Origin: an uncultured Ruminococcus sp.
GTDB taxonomy: Bacteria; Bacillota; Clostridia; Oscillospirales; Ruminococcaceae
NCBI GenBank assembly: GCA_900539095.1
Contig: UQAR01000085.1
Location: forward strand, 1-8,248
DNA: 8,248 nucleotides
Reading direction: 5' to 3'
Part shown: piece by piece, positions 1-6,265 of the stretch
Layout of the letters: every line of letters starts with the position of its first letter
Numbering within the stretch: position 1 is the stretch's first letter
Made by a program: the position numbers and the translations under genes
The notes under the pieces: model-generated
Told to the model about the DNA's origin: nothing
What the model saw: the letters and a program-made list of their open reading frames with translations, nothing else
Database searches by the model: none

Positions 1-14
1 CGTCCGTTGTGAGT

Positions 15-39
15 ATTTTGGCGGCTTTGACGCCAAAAT
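15..39. repeat. Perfect 9-bp inverted repeat near the left edge
   Basis: ATTTTGGCG (15-23) and CGCCAAAAT (31-39) flank a 7-nt loop GCTTTGA. The symmetry is exact. On the plus strand it runs into TTTAA, on the minus strand into ACTCACAAC, so neither side has a good terminator U-tract. The surrounding 1-238 region holds no supported gene; operator, RNA structure or repeat are all possible. Confidence 0.55.
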
Positions 40-201
40 TTTAACCTGCAATATATTAAATGCCCCTCAAACCCACCCGAAATCATCTGATTTCTACCAT
101 TCTCAAACTCTGCGATAAGACTTGTTCTTAACGCTCGACAAAATGCCCCAAATTCGCTCCGACCGTTGTTAGGGTAAAGTTATCCCACCGACCTCCGAAC
201 C

Positions 202-217
202 TCGCCACACAAGGCGA
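202..217. repeat. Short 5-bp hairpin after the DUF6103 gene
   Basis: TCGCC (202-206), loop ACACAA, GGCGA (213-217), located 22 nt downstream of the DUF6103 stop codon. No T-tract follows on the minus strand, so it is not a convincing intrinsic terminator. It may be part of a larger structured region between 238 and 1. Confidence 0.35.
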
Positions 218-238
218 CACGGCGCGAACTGCGGCGAA

Positions 239-475
239 TTACTGCTCGGACTGCTTTTCCGGTTCGGCAGAAGCAGGATTCTTCGGCTTTCTCGCAGACT
301 TTCTGTCCGACATCATATTAATAAAATCTCTCACATTCTGCGGCACTACTTTGCTGTAGAGCTGTTCAATGTACTTGTCAAGCTCTGCTGCAAGAGTTGT
401 ACTTTTCTGCTCAAGGTACATTTCAATAGCCGAGAGCTTTTCTTCGTTTACATTTACCGTAACTGATCTTTTCAT
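239..475 (-). CDS. DUF6103-type small conjugative-element protein
   Basis: A 78-aa charged protein, MKRSVTVNVNEEKLSAIEMYLEQK at its N-terminus (first 20 residues are the diagnostic part), then helical, ending in a lysine/proline/glutamate-rich tail. This matches my recollection of the DUF6103 family, found almost only in conjugative elements of Bacillota; its function is unknown. The beta strand followed by helices is compatible with a ribbon-helix-helix-like protein, but no DNA-binding role can be claimed. The ATG at 475 has GGAGG 8 nt upstream. The longer frame to 514 overlaps the NlpC/P60 gene and has no suitable site. It is separated from the previous stop codon by only 19 nt, so it likely belongs to the same transcript. 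Confidence 0.8.
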   Translation of the reverse strand: MKRSVTVNVNEEKLSAIEMYLEQKSTTLAAELDKYIEQLYSKVVPQNVRDFINMMSDRKSARKPKNPASAEPEKQSEQ

Positions 476-494
476 TCTATCAACCTCCAATCTG

Positions 495-1475
495 TTATTC
501 TGATGAACTTTCACCGCTCAAACTTTCAATAGCGTCCTCCACCTCCTGAGGATATTCTATCCCCATATAGGTGCACCAGCTTGTCCAGCTGCCATTTGAA
601 ACAGCCTCTTTTGTGACATAACCAGCATTTTCAGAACTGTAAACAACCTCTCCGTTTCCCACATAAATTCCGTGCTGACTCCCGTCAAACAGCCCTATCC
701 CGACAACTTCAGGCATAGTATCTATACCACCCTGCTCTGTGTAAACAAGAGTATCGTAATCGGAATCAAACTTTTTATCGGTCGGACTGTAGTTCAGATA
801 TCCCAGCACAAGCCCTGCATTATCCGCATAACGTATTCTGTCAGTTTCATTCCTTTCACCAATAAAACCGTTCATATATCCCCAGCCTGAGATGTAAGCA
901 TTATCAGCCCAAGCCGCAAGATCAGCACAATTTTTCGTGCCTGTATCAGTAAACATAAACGCATTTATGGTGCTGTTCATAACAAATGTGTATGTGCGAA
1001 CAAATTCGTCATAGTCTATCTCCAAGCCGTAAGTCGAGTTTATCGCCGCAATTAAATCACTGTCATTTGGAGCAACAGCGAACAGATCAGCATATGACTC
1101 AGCATTAAAATTCTGCACTTCATCAAAGTATGACATATATATCAGCTGAGCTTTGATTGTCTGATCTCTCACACCTGCATTTGTCATAGCATACTCTATG
1201 GCTTGCCCTTGATTTTGAATATCTGTTATCTCCGCCTGCTGTTCGCTGTCCAGACTCTCAAACAAAGCCGACTCTGTAAACAGACTTTTGTCTATGTCAG
1301 GCGGCTCGATATTCATACTTCCAATACTTGAGATCACAGCAATAGGCAGGAACATAAGCCCCAGAAAGCCGGCGATGATACTGCCAACTGCCACGAACAG
1401 CTTGCCACGCTTGTTTTCATCTCCGAGAATATATATGGCTATCTTTTTCACCGCCGCTGCAACTGCTGCCGACAT
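495..1475 (-). CDS. Membrane-anchored NlpC/P60-like peptidoglycan hydrolase of the T4SS
   Basis: A 326-aa protein predicted to open the cell wall for the conjugative apparatus. A cationic/hydrophobic N-terminus and one membrane segment (about 26-50) are followed by a helical extracellular linker (about 60-175) and a C-terminal NlpC/P60-type domain. The likely catalytic cysteine is C183 in NCADLAAWADNAY. The likely catalytic histidine is H268 in GSQHGIYVGNGEVVYSS, and WTSWCTYMGIEYPQ is typical of the domain end. It resembles the CD1108-type proteins of clostridial elements. No separate lysozyme/transglycosylase domain is evident; the linker shows no clear lytic motif. A GAGGTGA site lies 4-7 nt upstream, and the start overlaps the 64-aa gene by one base. 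The serine-rich acidic tail (319-326) looks unstructured. Confidence 0.85.
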   Translation of the reverse strand: MSAAVAAAVKKIAIYILGDENKRGKLFVAVGSIIAGFLGLMFLPIAVISSIGSMNIEPPDIDKSLFTESALFESLDSEQQAEITDIQNQGQAIEYAMTNAGVRDQTIKAQLIYMSYFDEVQNFNAESYADLFAVAPNDSDLIAAINSTYGLEIDYDEFVRTYTFVMNSTINAFMFTDTGTKNCADLAAWADNAYISGWGYMNGFIGERNETDRIRYADNAGLVLGYLNYSPTDKKFDSDYDTLVYTEQGGIDTMPEVVGIGLFDGSQHGIYVGNGEVVYSSENAGYVTKEAVSNGSWTSWCTYMGIEYPQEVEDAIESLSGESSSE

Positions 1476-1669
1476 CAGATCACCTCACGAACTTCAAATT
1501 CAGTAAATGCACCCTGCGTTTTCATTTCTATGCCGTGCATATATTCCAGTGCACCACGCTCCGTTGCAAACAAAATAGGCTCGCCGTTATGACGAACCCA
1601 ATCCTCAAAAATATTTCTGCTGTTCTCAGCATAACGTGTTTTCCATATGCCGTATTTTTTCTTCTGCAA
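1475..1669 (-). CDS. 64-aa conserved-context protein of unknown function, TTG start
   Basis: A small soluble protein starting QKKKYGIWKTRY after the initiator and containing WVRHNGEPILFATERGALEYMHGIEMK. It has no membrane segment, signal peptide or recognisable catalytic motif. The aromatic/basic N-terminus and the pattern of a short sheet then a helix suggest a compact alpha/beta fold. I do not recognise its family. It sits between virB4 and the NlpC/P60 gene, and its TGA shares one base with the next ATG (TGATG), so the two are translationally coupled. This indicates a real gene in the transfer operon. A longer frame to 1819 overlaps virB4 and its first residues are a shadow. A CTG start at 1723 would give 82 aa. 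Confidence 0.65.
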   Translation of the reverse strand: MQKKKYGIWKTRYAENSRNIFEDWVRHNGEPILFATERGALEYMHGIEMKTQGAFTEFEVREVI

Positions 1670-1678
1670 TTTTATCGA

Positions 1679-1684
1679 CCTCCT
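1679..1684 (-). promoter_or_regulatory. Perfect ribosome binding site before a TTG start
   Basis: AGGAGG lies 9 nt upstream of the TTG at 1669-1667, in the 56-nt gap after virB4. It is the strongest signal in the gap and decides the start of the 64-aa gene. A CTG at 1723 with a GGGAGG-like site inside the virB4 end is a weaker alternative. Confidence 0.7.
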
Positions 1685-1725
1685 ATTGTAGTCAAACTCA
1701 AATTTTACACCTGTTGGGAACAGTT

Positions 1726-3561
1726 TTATCTTCCTCCCGCCGAACCAAACAACGCAGCCTTGTAGGCAGGAGCAATGACCTGCAAAAGATATCTTTCGTT
1801 GCCGCATCTGTAAAGGCAAGTACCTCGTTCGGGATACTTGATAAGACTGTACTCTGACTCTTCCAACTGTAAGGTGTCAATAAATGCTGTGGGCGAGATG
1901 TTTCCCGGATTGAACAGAAAATGATGTGACGGAATAGAGAACAGCGGCTTGGTAAATTCCTTTATCTCAGGCAGCAGAAAGTCCTCGATATTCTGACTTG
2001 CCAGAATAAACGAGGACTCTTTTTTACGCACACGTTTCATACCGTTACGAATATATTCTATCGCCGTCATATTAGTGAGGAATAAATACAGCTCATCAAC
2101 TGCCGCAACAGTATTTCCCTTGCCTAAAAGCTGATCAGACATATACGACAAGATGTTGAACAACAGAGTATCCTTAAGCCGCTTGTTTGTATCCATAAGA
2201 CCTTTTACTCCGAAACAAATAAATTCGCCGTCTTTGATGTTGGTGTGTCCATTGAAGTATTTGCTTTCCGCTCCTTTACACATACTGTGTAACCCCAGAC
2301 AGATGTTCTGTAAAATTTCTTCTGTGTAAAGCTGCTTTTTAGACTTATCAAAAGCGTAAAACTCCTTTTCCACAAGGTCATAGAGATCTGACATCATGGG
2401 ATGATCCTCGCTTTTCAGCGTATTGAAATCCGTAAAATCATCTATGCCGAATCTTGCGTACAGTTTCATCAGCATAATTTCGATCGTATCTATCTCTGCG
2501 TCTGTGAAGTCCTTGTACGCTCTGAAAAAATCCTTGAGATAGCTGATGTGCTGACTGAGCCTTGTGACCTTTCGGAAGGTTTCCGGACTGTCATCTGTGG
2601 ACCTTTCTCCGTCTGACCACGCTTTCGGTTCAAGAGGATTTATCATAAATTCTCCCGACATCATATCGATATACGTTCCGCCAAGGTTTGAACATAAGTC
2701 TTCGTATTCATGTTCAGGGTCTAAGATCAGAACACTTTTCCCTGCCTCACGCTGATTGCATAAAAGCAGTTTCATCAGATACGACTTACCCTGACCGCTG
2801 TTGCCGAGGATCAGGATATTGCTGTTTGTCTTGTCCTCGGTACGCCTATCAAAATCTACAAGCACATTGCTGCCGTACTTATCTCGCCCGATATAGAATC
2901 CGTTTTCATCGGTCTTGCCCGAATAGTTGAGGGGATAAAGATCAGCCACCGAGCTTGCAGGCAGCACTCTTTCAAACTGACTTGCGAACACATTATTGCC
3001 TGTGGGAAGAACAGAAAGAAATCCCTCTTTCTGTCGTAACAGCAGTCTGTCAACGGATATTTTGGAACGTGTAAGCTCCATTTGGATATCGGCTTGCAGT
3101 TCTTTCAGCCTGTCCTCAGAGCTTGCTTTTAGCTCAATAAACACAGCCGTATGCAGAAGAGGTTCTTTGTTTCTGCGTAGTTCGCTTATCAGCTCCACCA
3201 CATCATTTATGTTATCCTGAGCCTTTATGCTCTCGTTCACATCATTTACAGTCGTCATCATATGATTTTTCCTCATTGCCTGCTGCACGATCTTTCGCTG
3301 TTCTGCGGCGGTAACAAGTCTGTCATATATCCTCAGCGTAACGCCGTTTCTGTCGGCAAGGTGAGCAAGTATAGCAGTTTCTTCTGTGCTCGGCGGATAC
3401 TCAGTCACAGCCCAGACACATCTGAAACTGTTTCCGCAGATGTAGTGATCTGTGTAAAAGCGTATAATGCCCGGTGCAATGCGGTCAAAAAAGTCCTTTG
3501 TATCGATGACTTCAAGCTGTTCTTCTGACAGTTCTTTTTTCTTTTGCTTTCTACTTCTCAT
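1726..3561 (-). CDS. virB4: VirB4-like type IV secretion ATPase
   Basis: A 611-aa cytoplasmic ATPase that powers assembly of, or substrate movement through, the conjugative channel. Walker A GNSGQGKS lies at 253-260 and Walker B AAVDELYLFL at 486-495 (D489, E490). Further motifs typical of the group are ILDPEHEYEDL (279-289), GLHSMCKGAES (423-433), FILASQNIEDF (518-528) and a C-terminal region ending AGGR. It closely resembles the VirB4 proteins of Tn1549/CD1110-type clostridial elements, but begins near the equivalent of their FFDRIAP segment, so the N-terminal partner-binding part appears short. The missing part may be supplied by the upstream 196-aa gene. The start ATG has a perfect AGGAGGTGA six bases upstream and overlaps the preceding gene by 11 nt. 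Confidence 0.95.
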   Translation of the reverse strand: MRSRKQKKKELSEEQLEVIDTKDFFDRIAPGIIRFYTDHYICGNSFRCVWAVTEYPPSTEETAILAHLADRNGVTLRIYDRLVTAAEQRKIVQQAMRKNHMMTTVNDVNESIKAQDNINDVVELISELRRNKEPLLHTAVFIELKASSEDRLKELQADIQMELTRSKISVDRLLLRQKEGFLSVLPTGNNVFASQFERVLPASSVADLYPLNYSGKTDENGFYIGRDKYGSNVLVDFDRRTEDKTNSNILILGNSGQGKSYLMKLLLCNQREAGKSVLILDPEHEYEDLCSNLGGTYIDMMSGEFMINPLEPKAWSDGERSTDDSPETFRKVTRLSQHISYLKDFFRAYKDFTDAEIDTIEIMLMKLYARFGIDDFTDFNTLKSEDHPMMSDLYDLVEKEFYAFDKSKKQLYTEEILQNICLGLHSMCKGAESKYFNGHTNIKDGEFICFGVKGLMDTNKRLKDTLLFNILSYMSDQLLGKGNTVAAVDELYLFLTNMTAIEYIRNGMKRVRKKESSFILASQNIEDFLLPEIKEFTKPLFSIPSHHFLFNPGNISPTAFIDTLQLEESEYSLIKYPERGTCLYRCGNERYLLQVIAPAYKAALFGSAGGR

Positions 3562-4141
3562 TAACAGTCACCTCCTGTTTTTCCAGATCAAATTCATTCT
3601 CTCCCTCAATATCGGGGATATCATCTCCGGAAATGCTTGTTCCGAAGTACAAAGCCAGCATACGCTTGATCTCCGGCTTACTCATTCTCCTAGCCGCAAA
3701 GCCGTGCTCCGATATTGCCTTATCTACACGATTCAGCGTGCTGAATATCTGCTCGTCCTTTTCACGTCTGAAACGCACCGCAAACATAAACTGCCTCGCT
3801 GTCGACATCTCAACTTGTATCTCGTCGAGAAAATCATAGTCCGCTTGCAGCAGTTTTATGACCGCCTCGTTCTGCTCTTTTTCAAGCCTTTTCCTGAGAT
3901 GATTTTTATTGCTGTCAAAACACTCGCAGGAGTCCAATGCCAGTATTTCTAGGTCAGGTATGGTACTCAATAACATCATAAGATGATGTATTTTGACGTC
4001 GATATTAGCTGCTGACAGCACGGATATATTAGTAGGTTCTACGCTGAAAAACGAAAGCTCGGCTTTGTCGGTCTTTACACCGAAACGAGTAAAGCGTTCA
4101 AGACCTATCAAGCCCTGAACGCTGTTTTTGTTCTTTGTCAT
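3551..4141 (-). CDS. T4SS-associated protein, possible detached VirB4 N-terminal domain
   Basis: A 196-aa soluble-looking protein with no membrane segment and no ATP-binding motif. The N-terminal half has a beta/alpha pattern (LSFFSVEPTNISVLS, about 29-43, then a helix with IPDLEILALDS, 61-71). A charged helical stretch RKRLEKEQNEAVIKLL (83-98) and a second beta strand QFMFAVRFRR (117-126) follow. This order resembles the N-terminal region of VirB4/TraC-type proteins, which binds partners before the ATPase domain. It lies between prgI and virB4, abutting the first and overlapping the second by 11 nt. GGAGG lies 9 nt before the ATG. The C-terminal tail is acidic. I do not recognise a named family with certainty. 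The VirB4-domain interpretation is inference; an accessory channel protein is the alternative. Confidence 0.8.
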   Translation of the reverse strand: MTKNKNSVQGLIGLERFTRFGVKTDKAELSFFSVEPTNISVLSAANIDVKIHHLMMLLSTIPDLEILALDSCECFDSNKNHLRKRLEKEQNEAVIKLLQADYDFLDEIQVEMSTARQFMFAVRFRREKDEQIFSTLNRVDKAISEHGFAARRMSKPEIKRMLALYFGTSISGDDIPDIEGENEFDLEKQEVTVNEK

Positions 4142-4408
4142 TTAAAATTTCCTCCATAAATACAATTGCTGCGAAGTCAGAAAAAACTTCACAGCGTTAA
4201 AAATATAGTCTATGATCGAAGTTTCGTCAGCCCTCAGGCTAAGAAATGCATAAGATGCTGTTGCCGCTATGGGAAGAACGTTCCACAGGTTCACAAGCAC
4301 TACTACCGACAAGATCAGCCCTGTGCAAATAATGATAAAGTCACGGACGTTCCAGAACCATAGTTTGACGTTAGCTTTTAGGTTTTCGGGGTAGATGTAG
4401 GTTTTCAT
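4142..4408 (-). CDS. PrgI family / VirB3-like conjugation membrane protein
   Basis: An 88-aa protein with two adjoining hydrophobic segments (about residues 23-42 and 43-59) and the C-terminal pattern FLTSQQLYLWRKF, characteristic of the PrgI family of Gram-positive conjugative elements. These proteins are the counterpart of VirB3 and sit in the membrane next to the VirB4 ATPase. The start is the ATG at 4408, preceded by GGAGGT (4421-4416) with 7-nt spacing. A longer frame opening at 4456 would translate the terminator hairpin and is rejected. The stop codon abuts the ATG of the next gene (TAAATG), whose ribosome binding site lies within this gene. Confidence 0.85.
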   Translation of the reverse strand: MKTYIYPENLKANVKLWFWNVRDFIIICTGLILSVVVLVNLWNVLPIAATASYAFLSLRADETSIIDYIFNAVKFFLTSQQLYLWRKF

Positions 4409-4421
4409 ATTTAGTACCTCC

Positions 4422-4453
4422 ATAAAATAAAAAACTGCGATTTTTTTCGCAGT
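4422..4453 (-). terminator. Intrinsic terminator after the nuclease gene
   Basis: On the minus strand the perfect 7-bp stem ACTGCGA / TCGCAGT (4453-4447 and 4440-4434) encloses an A6 loop and is followed by TTTTTTATTTTAT (to about 4422). It begins 9 nt after the nuclease stop codon and ends next to the prgI ribosome binding site. It therefore terminates the cassette transcript and, unless bypassed, would also limit transcription into prgI, virB4 and the genes beyond. Confidence 0.8.
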
Positions 4454-4462
4454 CAAAACAGT

Positions 4463-4984
4463 TTAATCAGTTTTATTTTTTTGCCAAGTAATATCGTTTA
4501 ATGCTTTAAGCAAATCATTCCATACAGCTTGATTTTTCCAAGTTATTTCTCTTCCGTTTAGTGTTGCAAGTTGAAAGCTCCATTTAGCTTTATTATAATT
4601 ATTAAAGAAATCTTTATCATAAAAACGCCATTCAAGACCATTAGTATAAATAACATTGCCAAATGATTCAATATGCCCTTTTACTTGCTCTAAGCCTTTA
4701 TCTATATTTTTCGAAATAACTTTTACTTCAACAGCACCAACTTTTGAATGTTCAGGGCCTTTTGAAGTTACAACAAAATCCGGGAATCCTGAACAGCCTT
4801 TAAAATGTTTTGTAATTTCGCATGTTCTATCATGTGAAACATCTCTTAAATAGTATTCACTAAAGTTATCACTATTTCTAATGATGTCTGCAATGATAGA
4901 ATATAGTTCATATTCGACAGGATTAAAAGATAGGATATCTTCAAGTTCTTCTTTATACGTTTCATAGTTTCTAAAGCTGTACAT
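4463..4984 (-). CDS. Predicted PD-(D/E)XK nuclease, HsdR N-terminal-like, cargo gene
   Basis: The product is a 173-aa soluble protein with no membrane segment. The core carries the PD-(D/E)XK signature: GFPDF (P68, D69), then AVEVK (E86, K88), with a glutamate-rich helix earlier (E24/E26) and Q100 in the following helix, as in HsdR-type nucleases. The segment VIYTNGLEWRFYD (111-123) closely resembles the end of the N-terminal nuclease domain of type I restriction R subunits. No helicase, methylase or specificity domain is attached, so it is a solitary nuclease fold. Base composition is far more AT-rich than its neighbours: two 60-base lines counted by hand give 27-32% GC, against 48-50% in virB6 and the 196-aa gene. 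The chosen ATG has an AGAGG site 10 nt upstream. Upstream in-frame TTG (5002) and ATG (4993) lack usable sites. The gene has its own predicted promoter and terminator. Roles in defence, entry exclusion or as a toxin are possible but unproven. Confidence 0.75.
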   Translation of the reverse strand: MYSFRNYETYKEELEDILSFNPVEYELYSIIADIIRNSDNFSEYYLRDVSHDRTCEITKHFKGCSGFPDFVVTSKGPEHSKVGAVEVKVISKNIDKGLEQVKGHIESFGNVIYTNGLEWRFYDKDFFNNYNKAKWSFQLATLNGREITWKNQAVWNDLLKALNDITWQKNKTD

Positions 4985-5021
4985 AATTGACATACCTCTC
5001 AAATTATCAATTTATATATAA

Positions 5022-5050
5022 ATTATATCAGATTATATTTATAAAATCAA
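5022..5050 (-). promoter_or_regulatory. Predicted sigma-A promoter of the nuclease cassette
   Basis: On the minus strand TTGATT (5050-5045) and a perfect TATAAT (5027-5022) are separated by 17 nt. Transcription would begin near 5015, giving a leader of about 30 nt before the ATG at 4984. The -35 element contains the virB6 stop codon. A second TATAAT lies at 5037-5032 but has no comparable -35 element. The match and spacing are good; activity is inferred. Confidence 0.65.
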
Positions 5051-5973
5051 GCCTTGCCATTAATCATATTCACCGCCTTAGCCCCCATAGAAACAGTATG
5101 ACTAACACTCATCATATTAACTCTGACACTGGTATCAAGCCCGTACATCTGAGCTATCCTCGGCACTTCGTTAGCCGACAGGCATATCCCCACAGCAAGC
5201 AATGGGTGCTGAGTGTACGTCAGAAGTCCGATATACAATATCGTTGTCTGCAAAAAAGCCGTCAGGCAGGTTGCTATGACCTGCTTGCACCAGCCGTAAA
5301 ATCCGTCTGTGTAGCCCCTCGGAACTCCGAACATATACAAGCTCCCAACAGCTATCTGGCAAAGCATTATGCCGCCTCGCTTGATGTTTGCGAACACAAC
5401 TTTCACTGTGCAGTAACCGAATAAGATCATAAAAAAGAGACTGAACAGCGAAATATCTGAGGCAAGAGCAAATATGACCGCAAGTCCGGTGTCCGCCATC
5501 GTGTCGCTTGTTCCGGATATGAAGTTTCCAAGCAGTTCTGTTGCAAACGTACCCTGCATATTGACGCAGAACGAATAAAGCCTTTGGGGAACGGCTGTCA
5601 CAAGACTTGCCGCCATAAAGCCTTTCAGCACATTTATGCAGGTGTTCTTGATGTTCGCCTGCCCCGATTCATAAGCGACAGCCGTATCGAACACAGCTAC
5701 AACAAGCCCGCAGACAAAAAGCATCCACGCAAAACTGCCAAACAGTCCAACGAACACCTGTACCCAGGACAAAGCGAAAATATCCGTTGCAGTCTCGTTA
5801 ATAAATGTGAATAATTCCGCTATCAGACCATACACCTTATTGAATATCCATTCAAACATAATATCCCAAATAGCATCGCTTATCGCATCGGCGGCAGCAC
5901 CAACTGTGTTGTCCCAAAGCGATGAGATACCGTCGCTGATCCAGTCAATGGCGTCTGAGATCCAATCAAACAT
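5047..5973 (-). CDS. VirB6/TrbL-like polytopic conjugation channel protein
   Basis: The product is a 308-aa integral membrane protein. About five hydrophobic segments are visible, near residues 72-96, 110-128, 162-192, 201-216 and 233-253. The N-terminal 45 residues are amphipathic, with degenerate repeats of the form DWISDAI, DWISDGI and AISDAIWD. The topology, length and position between the coupling protein and PrgI match the TrbL/VirB6 proteins of Gram-positive conjugative elements, which form the membrane pore through which the T-strand passes. No enzymatic motif is present. It overlaps the upstream helix-turn-helix gene by 8 nt. In related elements the prgI-type gene normally follows directly. 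Here an unrelated AT-rich gene intervenes, and the stop codon of this gene lies inside the -35 element of that gene's predicted promoter. Confidence 0.85.
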   Translation of the reverse strand: MFDWISDAIDWISDGISSLWDNTVGAAADAISDAIWDIMFEWIFNKVYGLIAELFTFINETATDIFALSWVQVFVGLFGSFAWMLFVCGLVVAVFDTAVAYESGQANIKNTCINVLKGFMAASLVTAVPQRLYSFCVNMQGTFATELLGNFISGTSDTMADTGLAVIFALASDISLFSLFFMILFGYCTVKVVFANIKRGGIMLCQIAVGSLYMFGVPRGYTDGFYGWCKQVIATCLTAFLQTTILYIGLLTYTQHPLLAVGICLSANEVPRIAQMYGLDTSVRVNMMSVSHTVSMGAKAVNMINGKA

Positions 5974-6256
5974 CCGCACCACCTCCTGCCTTTGTTATCT
6001 CTCCCTTTATCTTGTACAGCGAGCTGCGGCGTCCGCCTTGGATATGATAGCGAGGTATCCGTTCTAACAATCCACGGTTTTCAAGTTCTGTAAACGCCCG
6101 ATACACCGTGCTTTTGTGTATGCTCAGATCTTCTGCTATCCTGCGTACAGAGGGAAAACATTCTCCGTTTTTGTCCGCACGGTTTGCCAGATAGCAGTAC
6201 ACAGCCACAGCCTTGTGGCTTAGCCCTAAGTCGTAGATCCTTCTTGGAAATATCAA
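5966..6256 (-). CDS. Winged helix-turn-helix DNA-binding protein (HTH_36-like)
   Basis: This is a 96-aa basic protein whose helix-turn-helix is visible around residues 34-62: PSVRRIAEDLSIHKSTVYRAF followed by a LENRGLL turn. A short wing follows around 68-82 (GGRRSSLYKI). Similar proteins sit beside virD4 in clostridial conjugative transposons and are often named helix-turn-helix or replication-initiator-like proteins. It probably binds element DNA, either as a regulator of the transfer operon or in replication or partition; the sequence does not decide between these. The start is TTG, since an in-frame TGA lies three codons upstream and no ATG is available. The C-terminal GGGADV is encoded by the virB6 ribosome binding site, and the gene overlaps virB6 by 8 nt, so translation is likely coupled. 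Confidence 0.85.
   Translation of the reverse strand: MIFPRRIYDLGLSHKAVAVYCYLANRADKNGECFPSVRRIAEDLSIHKSTVYRAFTELENRGLLERIPRYHIQGGRRSSLYKIKGEITKAGGGADV
5981..5987 (-). promoter_or_regulatory. Ribosome binding site deciding the virB6 start
   Basis: A perfect AGGAGGT lies 7-8 nt upstream of the ATG at 5973-5971. An in-frame GTG at 5982-5980 overlaps the site itself and so cannot be used with it. This makes the ATG at 5973 the start, removing three residues from the longest frame. The site lies inside the 3' end of the helix-turn-helix gene. Confidence 0.8.
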
Positions 6257-6265
6257 TATGCATCA

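Noticed and set aside
1..86. Possible partial minus-strand ORF from ATG 86 running off the left edge
   Set aside because: It has 28 codons only, a weak upstream site, passes through the 15-39 hairpin, and has no recognisable family. Kept as a note, not a feature.
1475..1819. 114-aa version of the small gene after virB4
   Set aside because: Its first 30 or so residues overlap virB4 in another frame and look like a shadow. The only strong ribosome binding site in the gap points to TTG 1669.
3467..3952. 161-aa plus-strand ORF opposite the virB4 start and the 196-aa gene
   Set aside because: It is antisense to two well-supported coding genes, shows no domain, and has a composition typical of a shadow frame.
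4142..4456. 104-aa version of the PrgI-like protein
   Set aside because: The extra 16 N-terminal residues are translated from the terminator hairpin and T-tract. The ATG at 4408 has a good GGAGGT site, and the 88-aa form fits the family length.
4422..5047. 7-bp direct repeat ATAAAAT at 4422-4428 and 5041-5047 flanking the nuclease cassette, as an insertion target duplication
   Set aside because: The repeat is all A/T in an A/T-rich region and could easily occur by chance. No transposase or terminal inverted repeats accompany it.
4987..5424. 145-aa plus-strand ORF opposite virB6
   Set aside because: It is antisense to the VirB6-like gene, has no recognisable domain, and begins in the AT-rich promoter region. 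Treated as a shadow.
6081..6263. 60-aa minus-strand ORF starting with ATG 6263
   Set aside because: It is an alternate frame of the helix-turn-helix gene with no domain, and its ATG is too close to the AGGAGC site.
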